Origin: Desulfobulbaceae bacterium
GTDB lineage: Bacteria > Desulfobacterota > Desulfobulbia > Desulfobulbales > SURF-16
Assembly (NCBI GenBank): GCA_023230525.1
Contig: JALNXE010000009.1
Span: forward strand, 1 to 64,000
Length of the DNA: 64,000 bases
Reading direction: 5' to 3'
The notes under the pieces were generated by a model. It did no database searches and was not told the DNA's origin. It saw nothing but the letters and a program-made list of their open reading frames with translations. Below, piece by piece: positions 26,305-35,243 of the stretch; the stretch's first letter is position 1, and the number at the start of each line of letters is the position of its first letter. The position numbers and the translations under genes are program-made.

Positions 26305-27423
26305 ATGCCCGACCTTACCCGTTTCACCCAAGTCCCCACCCCCTCACCCGAGCTGGCCAGCTACCATTACAACCTGGGTGTTCGCCATTTCTCCCAAGGC
26401 AACTTTGCCCAGGCAGCCCTCTCCTACCTGCAGGCAGGAACAATCAATCCCGAAGATCCCGATATCTTTTTCAACCTGGCCCTGACCATGAAAAAGATGG
26501 GGTATCTGGAAGAGGCAAAAGGGTATTATGAAAAAGTGCTGTCCCTCACCCCGGATGATACGGACACCCACTATAATCTCGGCGTCCTGCTCAAGGAGAT
26601 GGCTGCTCCGGAGCTGGCCATCAGCTCCTTTGCCAAGGTCATCGCCCTTGACCCCTGTTATCTTTCCGCCCACAAGTATCTGGCCGGACTCTACCAGCAG
26701 ATGGGGCGCAAAGACCAGGCCCTGGCCAGCTATCGCAAGGTGCTTGAACTGAGTCCTGCCAGTGAATCAGCCCAGCATATGCTGGAGGCTCAGGAGGGCA
26801 AGACCACCTCCACCTGCCCTCTGGGCTATGCCAGGGAACTTTTCGACCAGTTCTCCGGCCATTTTGACGACGCCATGCTGACCAGACTGGCATGTACCAT
26901 CCCCGCCCAGCTGCGGCTGGTGATGGATGAACATGCCGGAGAGACTTTTTTTGCCCATGGCCTGGACATGGGATGCGGGACCGGATTATCAGGAGTTGCC
27001 TTCAAAGACTGCGTGGCTCATTTTACCGGAATCGACCTGTCGGGAAAAATGCTGGCCAAGGCGCGGGAAAAGGAAGTTTATACGGCCCTGGACGAAAACG
27101 ATATTCTCTCGTTTTTAGATAACACGGCAGAGACATTCGACTTCTTTCTCGCTGCCGATGTTTTCATCTATCTCGCCGACCTCACGCCGGTTTTCGGGCT
27201 GATCAGGAAAAAGGCGCGAAGCCATGCCTCTTTTCTTTTTTCCACCGAGATATGCGCGGCGGATTACTGTCTGCAGACCACCGGACGTTACGCCCAGGCC
27301 GAAAGCTACATCAATGCCCTGGCGGACAACTGTGATTTCAAGGTGTATTGCCGCCACAGGGTCAATCTGCGCAAAGAAAAAAACAAATGGATCAAGGGCA
27401 ATCTCTTTCTGCTGACCGCTTGA
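26305..27423 (+). CDS. TPR-containing SAM-dependent methyltransferase
   Basis: The 372-residue protein has four to five TPR repeats (about residues 12-160; for example AIEKVIxLDP-like SFAKVIALDPCYLSAHKYL) joined to a class I methyltransferase domain. The SAM motif DMGCGTGLSG lies near residue 227, followed by FTGIDLSGKMLAKAREKEVY. This matches the COG4976-type 'predicted methyltransferase with TPR'; the substrate is unknown. GGAGGA lies 4-5 bases before the ATG at 26305, so that start is firm. It meets the topoisomerase-like gene tail to tail with one base between the stops. Confidence 0.87.
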   Translation: MPDLTRFTQVPTPSPELASYHYNLGVRHFSQGNFAQAALSYLQAGTINPEDPDIFFNLALTMKKMGYLEEAKGYYEKVLSLTPDDTDTHYNLGVLLKEMAAPELAISSFAKVIALDPCYLSAHKYLAGLYQQMGRKDQALASYRKVLELSPASESAQHMLEAQEGKTTSTCPLGYARELFDQFSGHFDDAMLTRLACTIPAQLRLVMDEHAGETFFAHGLDMGCGTGLSGVAFKDCVAHFTGIDLSGKMLAKAREKEVYTALDENDILSFLDNTAETFDFFLAADVFIYLADLTPVFGLIRKKARSHASFLFSTEICAADYCLQTTGRYAQAESYINALADNCDFKVYCRHRVNLRKEKNKWIKGNLFLLTA

Positions 27424-27424
27424 A

Positions 27425-30139
27425 CTAGCCTTTTTTCCTGCGGACCAGCACCTTTTTTCTGGCGGGGCCGCCGCTGCTGCCTGTTGGGCGGCGCACCAGG
27501 ATCTTTTTCCTGGCAAGCGGCGGGGCTTCGGCGTCCGCGCCCTCCATCCGCTCACCGCCAAGGGTCTGCCGGTAACTGCAGCCGGCCCGGGGACACAGGA
27601 GCACCGTCCCGCCCGCTGCCGTCTTTTTCTCCACCAGAAAGGGGGAACCGCAGCCCGGACAGGTTACGGCATGAGGCCGGGACCAGGCCATGAATTCGCA
27701 CCCCTCTCCGGGGCAGACATAGAGCTTTTTGCCGGTGGGGGTCCGTTTGACGACCAGGGATTGCCTTCCGCAGAGCGGACAGGGCAGATCCATTTTCTGC
27801 GGCCCGCTCTCACAGGATTCAGCGTGACGGCAGTCCGGATAACCCGCACAGACCAAGTATCTGCCGAAACGATCACTTTTCAACATGAGCGGTCTGCCGC
27901 AATCCGGGCAGGATCGCCCCGGCTGGGCCTCAGCCGGTGGCAGCGCAGCAAGGGCCGCATCGGCCGGTAGACGCCCGGCAGCCGGCAGCGGGCTCTCTTC
28001 CGCAGCCGGCAGCGTCTCCTCAAAAACAGTCTCCGGCGCAGCCTCCTGAATCTCCGGCAGGTCGCTTGCCACAGCTTCCACAGCCGGCGCGGCAACCGTT
28101 TCCCCTTCAACGTTCAAGCGATCAAAGGTTTCCGCGTTTGCTCGCGCAACCATATCAGCAGGCCCGGCAACCTCCTCCCGGCCCGGAACGTCTGCGCTGA
28201 TTTCCCCCTTGGCGCTCCCCACATCCTCCGCCTCTTCCCGCGGCTGGTCGGCAGCCAGCGCCGCAGCCGCCGCCATCGGCTCCGCCTGCCCGGGTGATTC
28301 AACCGTCCCCTCCCCTGCTTCCATGGCTGGGGCTCCTGTTTCCGCGGCAGCTTTCGCCGCCTGGTCCTGCTGGGCGGCAGCCGTCGCCGGCCTGAGTCTC
28401 TCCGGCTCAGGGCTTTTAATGATGTTCTTTGATTTATTCTCCCGGACCGGGACTGCCCTGGGAACCTGGATTCTGACCAGGGGCACCCCATGCATGACGA
28501 AGTTCTGATCAAACTGTTTCAGCGCGAAGTCAAGGGATTTGCGGCCGCTGACCACCTCACCCACCGTCTGCTCAAAATAGGCGGAAAGGCTGATGCCCTT
28601 CATGGCCGGAAAGGCCCGATTCAGGGTGGCCACCACCTTGCCGGTATTGGCCTCGATATGCAAGCCGCCTCTGGCATCAAGGGCAAGGTATTTCTTATCA
28701 AGCATCTCCTGCAGGATATGGATCAGAACCGACTCCAGGGGCAGGGAAAACTCGGCGAGATCCTCACAGAGAGAATCAAAGGTATAGTATTCCGCCGTGA
28801 CGCCGGTGCACTGTTCCGGGATGACCTGCTCCACGGTGAGTTCCCGGCCGGCCTGTAAATCCTGCAGGGGACAGTCCGGCAACAGGTAAGGATCATAGCC
28901 TTTGGCAAATGCCTTGAGAAAACCTTTTTGCGTCAGCAAGGGGCCCCGCCCCTGGAACAGGCAACCCCCCGCAGTACATTCCAGCACCAGATTGCGGCCG
29001 GCAGCCTCGGGCATCTGACTGGCCAGGGCCCGCTTCCGGATCAAATCATACAGCTGCCGCTCATCGGCGGGCAGGATATCCGCCAGATGATCGCCCGTAA
29101 GGCCGGGAAGCAGGGGAAGAATGACATGGCCGGCTGGCTGCCGTTCAATCAGTTCCCCGCTGCCAAAAATGGTTGCCACCTCTTTTCTGATGCGGGACAA
29201 GGTGACCTGATGGTGCAAGGGGATCACGGCAAAAGGCGCGGAAATGAGGCCGGTCTGTTTGCCATCAAGGGGGAGCCCGGCATGGAACCTCTGCAGGGCC
29301 TGCAACACCTTTGCCGGCCCCATGCCGAGATGGATATAACCGTCATGGAGCAACTCGGCGAGACGGTACGGCATGGGTGGTTCCATGGTAAAATCAGACC
29401 CCGCCACATCTTTGACCGCCAAGGGCCGCCCGGCAAAAAGGGCCAGGGCCTTTTTCACCTCGCCCTGATCTCGGAACAAGCCGTCATCCGTTATTCCATA
29501 GGCCTCCTGCAGCCTCACCTTGACAGCCCCGGCCGGGGTTGACAGCCGGGCGGCAATCTGCCATTTCGCCGGAGGGGCAAAGGCCTCGGCTTCCGCTTCC
29601 CTTTCTTCCAGCAGGAAAAGGACGGTGAGTGCGGCAAAATTCAGCGGCAGCCCGCCCGGACCATGCACGGTACCGAGCAGGCGGTGCAGATGGCGCAACA
29701 GGCAGCTGTTAAAAAGAGCGCGGATATAAAATGCCGCAGCCGCTCTGTCCTGCACCGGCTCAACCAGCCGGAATGCCTCCGCCAGCTCCTCCTGCCCAAA
29801 ACCTGAGACATGAACCCGCCTGACCCCTTTTTTCCCCTTGGAAGCGGCAAAAACGAATTTGCTCAGCATCCAGCTCCAGTACTCTCCCTGCTGATCACTC
29901 TCCAGGGCCACATAAATATCCTTGTACAGATTGGTCAACAGGTCCCTGGCAAAGTCCCTTTCCGCTTCCGTGGGCACAAACTGAAATCCCGTTTCACCGG
30001 TGTATAATCTGGGGGCGTTGGGCTGATGGCCGACCTTCATGGGTGCCGAGCGCAGCAGCAATGTTTCATGCGCGCCGCCGGACTGCTCAGCGAGAGCCTT
30101 TGCCTTTGCCTCTGATTCGACTATTACCAAAGATGTCAT
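27425..30139 (-). CDS. Degenerate type IA topoisomerase paralogue with zinc ribbons
   Basis: The 904-residue protein has a TOPRIM start (LVIVESEAKAKAL) and topoisomerase I domains through about residue 590. A roughly 190-residue Glu/Ala/Pro-rich linker follows, then three C4 zinc ribbons (CPDC...CAGYPDC, CPLC...CPGEGC, CPGC...CPRAGC) and a basic tail. Key active-site residues are altered. The DPDREGE motif reads ESDQQGE. The segment that normally carries the catalytic tyrosine (LITYMRTDS) reads LISAPFAVI. The usual arginine-containing GRVQS site reads PLNFA. DNA cleavage is therefore unlikely, and a DNA-binding or structural role is inferred. An AGGAG site supports base 30139 as the start. 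Confidence 0.85.
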   Translation of the reverse strand: MTSLVIVESEAKAKALAEQSGGAHETLLLRSAPMKVGHQPNAPRLYTGETGFQFVPTEAERDFARDLLTNLYKDIYVALESDQQGEYWSWMLSKFVFAASKGKKGVRRVHVSGFGQEELAEAFRLVEPVQDRAAAAFYIRALFNSCLLRHLHRLLGTVHGPGGLPLNFAALTVLFLLEEREAEAEAFAPPAKWQIAARLSTPAGAVKVRLQEAYGITDDGLFRDQGEVKKALALFAGRPLAVKDVAGSDFTMEPPMPYRLAELLHDGYIHLGMGPAKVLQALQRFHAGLPLDGKQTGLISAPFAVIPLHHQVTLSRIRKEVATIFGSGELIERQPAGHVILPLLPGLTGDHLADILPADERQLYDLIRKRALASQMPEAAGRNLVLECTAGGCLFQGRGPLLTQKGFLKAFAKGYDPYLLPDCPLQDLQAGRELTVEQVIPEQCTGVTAEYYTFDSLCEDLAEFSLPLESVLIHILQEMLDKKYLALDARGGLHIEANTGKVVATLNRAFPAMKGISLSAYFEQTVGEVVSGRKSLDFALKQFDQNFVMHGVPLVRIQVPRAVPVRENKSKNIIKSPEPERLRPATAAAQQDQAAKAAAETGAPAMEAGEGTVESPGQAEPMAAAAALAADQPREEAEDVGSAKGEISADVPGREEVAGPADMVARANAETFDRLNVEGETVAAPAVEAVASDLPEIQEAAPETVFEETLPAAEESPLPAAGRLPADAALAALPPAEAQPGRSCPDCGRPLMLKSDRFGRYLVCAGYPDCRHAESCESGPQKMDLPCPLCGRQSLVVKRTPTGKKLYVCPGEGCEFMAWSRPHAVTCPGCGSPFLVEKKTAAGGTVLLCPRAGCSYRQTLGGERMEGADAEAPPLARKKILVRRPTGSSGGPARKKVLVRRKKG

Positions 30140-30353
30140 TTCATGCGGCTCCTGCCGGAAAAAGTAATGATAACAACGGGAACGCAATTTATTGTAGCGA
30201 CTATCCGTTAGAAAAGCAAAATATAGATTTTTCCCCTGCCCTTCTGTATGCTGAAAGGAGAAAAATCACGGATCGCTTTGCCGTACCGGCATCTCCCGGC
30301 AACTTCAGCTAAACAAACAGCGCCGCAGATCATTCCAGGCCGCGGGACATATC

Positions 30354-33215
30354 ATGGCATTAATCACACATCAGGGCATTTCTGCAGCCCTCGCCGACCT
30401 CCGGCCCAATCCCGCCACCCTCAAGGGCCGTCTCCTCAGCCTCATCCACTCCTATTGCCCCACTGACGAAAGACTGGCGGAGATCGACTCCATCCCTGCC
30501 GAGGATCTCATCAGGCAATTGTGGGAGGTTGATGATCCTGCTGAAATTCACCAGAAAAAGAAAAACCTGAGCAGCCTCAAATCCTCCATAAACAAGGACC
30601 TGAAAAACCTGGCCAGACAGGGGAAAAATCCGGAAGGCCTGATCATCAGCCGCGATAACGTTTTCACCATCTCCGAGGAACATAAAGACGACCTTTTGCA
30701 GAAGCTGGGACTGAGCGGCGCCCTCGCCCCCAAGGACATTCTCACCCTGATGCGCGGCATTCTTGACAGCGTCATGCAGGGCGACGGCCGCCAAGAAGCC
30801 GCCTCGCTGCTCAAGGAAATCGACAAGACCAGAGAGATGATCGCCAGGGCCGCCGGCATGGGTGATGCCCCGCGGCATTTAGCCCTTGGCACGGAAATCG
30901 GGGATGCTGCCGCAGACACTCCGGTGGACGGGGCAGCCAGTGCTGAAACGGTGACGGCTGCAGATGGGGGGGGAAGCGCGGCTTCCGCCGGTCTGGCCGG
31001 GGGAGAGACGGCGGGCACGGGAACGGACACAAGCGCTGAGGTGGTCGGAGGCAATGAAGTCGAACCGGCTGCCCTGGAACTCCTTGATAACGAAGAGGTT
31101 GAACTGCTCGATGAGACGGAGATCATCGAACAGGAAATAGAGATAACCGACGACATTGCGAGCAGTCCGGCTGACGGACTGGACGGGGGCGAGTTGGCCG
31201 GCACGGGAATAGACACAGGCGCTGAGCTGCCCGGAGGCAATGAAGGCGAGCCGGCTGTTGATGAATGGCTTGCAGATGAAGATTTTGAGCTGCTCGATGA
31301 GGCCGAGGTCCCGGAACAGGAACCTGAGATTGCCGACGACATAATGGCCGGTCCGGCTGACGGACTGGCCGGGGGCGAGTTGGCCGGCACGGGAACGGAC
31401 ACAGGCACCGAGCTGCCCGGCGGCGCTGAAGACGGGCCTACTGTTGATGAATGCCTTGCAGATGAAGATTTTGAGCTGCTCGACGAGGCCGAGGTCCCGG
31501 AACAGGAACCCGAGATTGCCGACGACATAATGGCCGGGCCGAATGACGGACTGGACGGGGCCGGGCTGGCCGGCACGGGAACGGACACAGGCACTGAGCT
31601 GCCCGGCGAAACTGAAGCCGGGCCGGCTGCCCTGGAACTCCTTGATAACGAAGAGGTTGAACTGCTCGATGAGACGGAGATAATCGAACAGGAAACTGAG
31701 ATTGCCGACGACATTGAGGGCGGACCGAATGACGGACTGGACGGAAACGGGCTGGACGGCACGGGAACGGACACAGGCGCTGAGCTGCCCGGCGGAACTG
31801 AAGACGGACTGGCTGCCCTGAATCTCCTTGATAACGAAGAGGTTGAGCTGCTCGACGAGGCCGAGGTCCAGGAACAGGAACCCGAGATTGCCGACGACAT
31901 AATGGCCGGGCCGGCTGACGGACTGGCCGGGGCCGGGCTGGCGGGCACGGGAACGGACACAGGCACGGAGCTGCACGGCGGCGCTGAAGCCGAGCCGGCT
32001 GCCCTGGAACTTCTTGATAACGAAGAGGTTGAACTGCTCGACGAGACGGAGATCATCGAACAGGAAACAGAGATTGCCGACGACATTGCGAGCGGACCGG
32101 ATGACGGCCTGGCCGGGGGCGAGTTGGCCGGCACGGGAACGGACACAGGCACGGAGCTGCCCGGCGGCGCTGAAGCCGAGCCGGCTGTTGATGAATGGCT
32201 TGCAGATGAAGAGGTTGAGCTGCTCGATGAGGCCGAGGTCCTGGAACAGGAAACCGAGATTATTGATGAAGAGGAAACCACCACGGTTGGCGAGATGGGG
32301 GCAACAGATGCTGGGCAGCGAGATACTGCCCGCCCGCTGGATCTCAGTCACTACATTGAACCGGATGAGGCCCTGGCCTCCCCGCCGGAAACCCTGACGG
32401 AAAGCCATGATGATTACATCGCCCAGATCCTTGAGCGATTCATGCCGAAATTTATCAAGATACCCGCCGGCTACTACCCGACGGGACGTGATCAGCCGGC
32501 TTATAATGAACGGCCGGCCCGGAAGATCTTTCTCCAAAGTTTTTACATCGCTCAGCTGCCGGTGACCAACGATCTCTTTGATTTTTTTGTCCGCGAAACC
32601 GGCTATGAAACCGATGCCGAGCGGGCCGGCTTCGGCAATGTGGTGGAAGGACGGGTCAGCAGCAGAATCGACCCGGATACCGGCCGGATCGTATTATCCA
32701 TCAACCGCGGCACCAGTTCGCAGAGGACACGGGGGGCAAACTGGCGTCATCCTGCGGGCCCGGGCACCTCCCTGGAAAACAAGGGGAACCATCCGGTGGT
32801 GCAGGTGAGCCGCCATGACGCCTTGGCCTTTGCCGCCTGGGCCGGCAAAAGACTGCCCGGCGAGGACGAATGGGAAGCTGCGGCCCGTGGCCCGGCAGGC
32901 CTTCTCTTTCCCTGGGGAAATGAATGGCAGGGGGAACTGGCCAATACTGAAGCAGCGCTTACCGGCGACACCACCCCGGTTATCCGCCATGGCAAACCCT
33001 CTATGAGTCCATTTGGGCTCTATGATCTGCTGGGCAACGTCTTTGAATGGACGGCATCGGTGCACACGCCATCCCGGCCTGTCAGCAACCGCACGCCCCC
33101 TGTTTATGTGCTCAAGGGAGGCTGCTGGACCTCCAAAGCCGCCATTACCATGGCGGCCCGCCTGCTGGAACCTGACACCTGGTCAAACATCATCGGCTTC
33201 CGCTGCGCGGTGTGA
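30354..33215 (+). CDS. SUMF1-domain protein with acidic 62-residue tandem repeats
   Basis: The 953-residue protein has three parts. Residues 1-165 are a helical N-terminal region of unknown family (MALITHQGISAALADL start, lysine-rich helix near 65-85). Residues about 213-640 are seven tandem copies of an acidic 62-residue unit containing variants of GTGTDTGTELPGG, ELLDNEEVELLDE and EQETEIADDI. Residues about 695-953 form a SUMF1/formylglycine-generating-enzyme-like domain (FIKIPAGYYPTG, RPARKIFLQSFYIAQLPVTN, GKRLPGEDEWEAAARGP, LYDLLGNVFEWTAS, ending GFRCAV). The cysteine pair used by true FGE is not evident, so another SUMF1-family role is likely. No signal peptide is seen. Confidence 0.85.
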   Translation: MALITHQGISAALADLRPNPATLKGRLLSLIHSYCPTDERLAEIDSIPAEDLIRQLWEVDDPAEIHQKKKNLSSLKSSINKDLKNLARQGKNPEGLIISRDNVFTISEEHKDDLLQKLGLSGALAPKDILTLMRGILDSVMQGDGRQEAASLLKEIDKTREMIARAAGMGDAPRHLALGTEIGDAAADTPVDGAASAETVTAADGGGSAASAGLAGGETAGTGTDTSAEVVGGNEVEPAALELLDNEEVELLDETEIIEQEIEITDDIASSPADGLDGGELAGTGIDTGAELPGGNEGEPAVDEWLADEDFELLDEAEVPEQEPEIADDIMAGPADGLAGGELAGTGTDTGTELPGGAEDGPTVDECLADEDFELLDEAEVPEQEPEIADDIMAGPNDGLDGAGLAGTGTDTGTELPGETEAGPAALELLDNEEVELLDETEIIEQETEIADDIEGGPNDGLDGNGLDGTGTDTGAELPGGTEDGLAALNLLDNEEVELLDEAEVQEQEPEIADDIMAGPADGLAGAGLAGTGTDTGTELHGGAEAEPAALELLDNEEVELLDETEIIEQETEIADDIASGPDDGLAGGELAGTGTDTGTELPGGAEAEPAVDEWLADEEVELLDEAEVLEQETEIIDEEETTTVGEMGATDAGQRDTARPLDLSHYIEPDEALASPPETLTESHDDYIAQILERFMPKFIKIPAGYYPTGRDQPAYNERPARKIFLQSFYIAQLPVTNDLFDFFVRETGYETDAERAGFGNVVEGRVSSRIDPDTGRIVLSINRGTSSQRTRGANWRHPAGPGTSLENKGNHPVVQVSRHDALAFAAWAGKRLPGEDEWEAAARGPAGLLFPWGNEWQGELANTEAALTGDTTPVIRHGKPSMSPFGLYDLLGNVFEWTASVHTPSRPVSNRTPPVYVLKGGCWTSKAAITMAARLLEPDTWSNIIGFRCAV
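30990..32275 (+). repeat. Seven tandem 186-bp repeats inside the SUMF1-domain gene
   Basis: Unit boundaries fall at 30990, 31176, 31362, 31548, 31734, 31920 and 32106, each beginning with a codon pair for Gly-Leu. The period of 186 bases is exact, so the frame is kept. The last unit is incomplete. Two sub-types alternate (AALELLDNEE and VDEWLADE variants), consistent with past recombination. Confidence 0.93.
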
Positions 33216-33221
33216 CTGAAG

Positions 33222-33352
33222 TGAAAAGTGAGGAGTAAGGAGTGAGGAGAAAATATTTCTTCAAATTCCATGGAATCAAGGCAACCTCTTCTTCTCCCTT
33301 CTCCCTTCTCCCTTCTTACTCCTCACTTCTCACTCCTTACTCCTCACTCCAA
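33222..33352. repeat. Inverted repeat of GTGAGGAGTAAGGAGTGAGG type
   Basis: The left arm GTGAAAAGTGAGGAGTAAGG and the right arm CTCACTCCTTACTCCTCACT flank a centre with CTCCCTTCTCCCTTCTCC. The right end runs into the last codons of aroB. Sequence of the same type lies at 53895-53938. Confidence 0.85.
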
Positions 33353-34417
33353 TGCCTGATCAATCAGTTCCTCCGCCACATCATCGGTAATGGTCACTTG
33401 GCCGATGCGGGTGGGCAGGACGAAAAAGGGCCGGCCTGCCACCGCCTTCTTGTCGGTCTTTAAAAATGATTTCATCAGGTCGTGGTCAAGCTCCCCCGGA
33501 ATCGCCACCGGCAGCCCGAAGCCGGCAATCACCTGGCTGATCCGTTCCGCCTCAGGTGCCAAAAGAAGGGCCTTGCCCTGCGCCAGCTTATTGGCGGCCA
33601 CCATGCCCATAGCCACGGCCATGCCATGGGCTATGGAGAAATCCGACGCCGCCTCCACGGCATGACCCAGGGTATGACCGTAATTGAGGATGCGGCGCAG
33701 GTCCGCCTCCTTCTCATCCGCGGCCACCACGGCAGCCTTGATCTGGCAGCAGCGGACAATCACCTCCTCGATGACCGGCCGATGCAGCTGCAGGATCTGC
33801 TCCCGGTTGGCCGCCAGAAAATCAAAAAAATCCCGGTCATAGATGACGCCATACTTGATCACCTCCGCCAGGCCGTTTAACAGCTCACCCGCGGGAAGCG
33901 AGGTGAGAACCCGACTGTCGATATAAACGGCGTGCGGCTGATAAAATGCGCCGACCAGATTCTTGCCTTCAGGAATATCAACACCGGTCTTGCCTCCCAC
34001 CGAGCTGTCAACCTGGGCCAACAATGTGGTCGGCACCTGGACAAAGGCAATACCCCGCATGTAGATGGCGGCGACAAAACCGGTGATATCGCCGGTGACT
34101 CCGCCCCCCAGGGCAATCAGGCAATCCTTGCGGTCAACCCCGAGCTGGGCCAGGGAGCTGGCCAAGCGGGCAATGGTTGTCATGTTCTTGCTGGCTTCAC
34201 CGCGGGGAAAAACAAGCAGATCACAGCTGATTCCCTGCCCTGTCAAAGACTCGATCAGTGTCTTGCCGTAGAGCCCGGCCACCCGGTCATCGGCGATCAC
34301 CACATAGCGCTTGGCCACCGCCCGCTGCCGCAAATCCTGGCCGATTTCCCCGAGCAATCCGGCCGCCACCATGATCGGGTACGACCTCTTACCCAACCCG
34401 ACATCAATTATTTTCAT
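33344..34417 (-). CDS. aroB: 3-dehydroquinate synthase
   Basis: The 357-residue product makes 3-dehydroquinate from DAHP in the shikimate pathway, using NAD and a divalent metal. Conserved segments are ALGGGVTGDITGFVAAIYMRG near residue 105 (split here for length), PTTLLAQVDSSVGGKTGVD near 130 and the metal-ligand NYGHTLGHAVE near 245. The start at MKIIDVG (34417), with GAGG 7 bases upstream, is preferred over an ATG six codons earlier. The C-terminal codons overlap the edge of a dispersed inverted repeat, so the last few residues may have been altered by its insertion. Confidence 0.95.
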   Translation of the reverse strand: MKIIDVGLGKRSYPIMVAAGLLGEIGQDLRQRAVAKRYVVIADDRVAGLYGKTLIESLTGQGISCDLLVFPRGEASKNMTTIARLASSLAQLGVDRKDCLIALGGGVTGDITGFVAAIYMRGIAFVQVPTTLLAQVDSSVGGKTGVDIPEGKNLVGAFYQPHAVYIDSRVLTSLPAGELLNGLAEVIKYGVIYDRDFFDFLAANREQILQLHRPVIEEVIVRCCQIKAAVVAADEKEADLRRILNYGHTLGHAVEAASDFSIAHGMAVAMGMVAANKLAQGKALLLAPEAERISQVIAGFGLPVAIPGELDHDLMKSFLKTDKKAVAGRPFFVLPTRIGQVTITDDVAEELIDQALE

Positions 34418-34569
34418 CTGCAGATCCTCTGTCATTTTTCAGGTTTTATTGCTGCACCATACAATCTTTAAGAGCCATTTCAAGTCGCTTGACAATAAAA
34501 TCAGTTCCGCTAGAGTATTACCATATAACCTGGAAGTTCTGATGATTTTTCTAGCATGGAGGAGTCCAA

Positions 34570-35004
34570 ATGAGTGAAAAAAAAGAGACGAAAAGCGATG
34601 CAGCAGCCGAAAACAAATTAATTCATGCCGGCCAGGAAGTGGGCAAGGTTATTGCCCGCTCCACATTCCAGGCGGAACAAACCGGCAAAAAAATAAAAAA
34701 GAAGGTGGAAGAGACTGTTTCGCGGCTGGGCAGCAGCAAAAATAATAAAGAAACAAAAACGGTGAAATCTCCTTTCACTGACCAGGGAGAGTTTGCCCTT
34801 GTCGACAGGATGGGCTTTGTGGCCGGCGAAATTTTCGAGCATCTCAGCCAGCATGGCGAGATGGCGACAGAAAAGCTGGTCAAGGCGATTATGGGCCGCA
34901 AAAACTCCAACGCCATGGTCTTCTGTGCCATCGGCTGGCTCGCCAGGGAAGGGAAAATCAATCTTTCCGCGGATGGTGCCTTGATTTCACTTAAGCCGTT
35001 GTAA
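34570..35004 (+). CDS. Winged-helix (DUF2582-like) protein with basic N-terminal region
   Basis: The 144-residue protein has a lysine-rich, low-complexity N-terminal half (about residues 1-65, with KKIKKKVEETV). A compact C-terminal domain resembles the DUF2582 winged helix (FALVDRMGFVAGEIFEHLSQHGEMATEKLVKAIMGRKN, abridged, then GWLAREGKINL). A DNA-binding role is therefore plausible but unproven. A GGAGG site lies 6-8 bases before the ATG. It is divergent from aroB and convergent with sat, from which an inverted repeat and a bidirectional terminator separate it. Confidence 0.75.
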   Translation: MSEKKETKSDAAAENKLIHAGQEVGKVIARSTFQAEQTGKKIKKKVEETVSRLGSSKNNKETKTVKSPFTDQGEFALVDRMGFVAGEIFEHLSQHGEMATEKLVKAIMGRKNSNAMVFCAIGWLAREGKINLSADGALISLKPL

Positions 35005-35070
35005 AAAAATAACATGGCCGGAAAAATGCCCGGAACGGCACTCTTTTCAGTAACCCTTTGAGGGGTATAA

Positions 35071-35121
35071 GGAGCCGTAACGAAATTGAAAAAATGGCCA
35101 TGTTATTTCGTAACTGCTCCT
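35071..35121. repeat. GGAGCCGTAACGAAAT palindrome, copy 2
   Basis: The left arm GGAGCCGTAACGAAAT and the right arm ATTTCGTAACTGCTCC lie between the winged-helix gene and its terminator. Confidence 0.88.
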
Positions 35122-35177
35122 CAATAAACCTGGCGTCAGTCAAGCCATCGTTCAGCGGCTCCAAGTAACAAACAAAT

Positions 35178-35212
35178 AAAAAAGGAGGTGCTTTGCAGCA
35201 CCTCCTTTTTTT
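35178..35212. terminator. Bidirectional terminator between the winged-helix gene and sat
   Basis: A perfect 9-bp stem GGAGGTGCT/AGCACCTCC with a TTGC loop is flanked by A6 on the left and T7 on the right. It serves both convergent genes. Confidence 0.95.
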
Positions 35213-35243
35213 ATTTACCAGAGCCTAAAAATGTAATTGTTAA

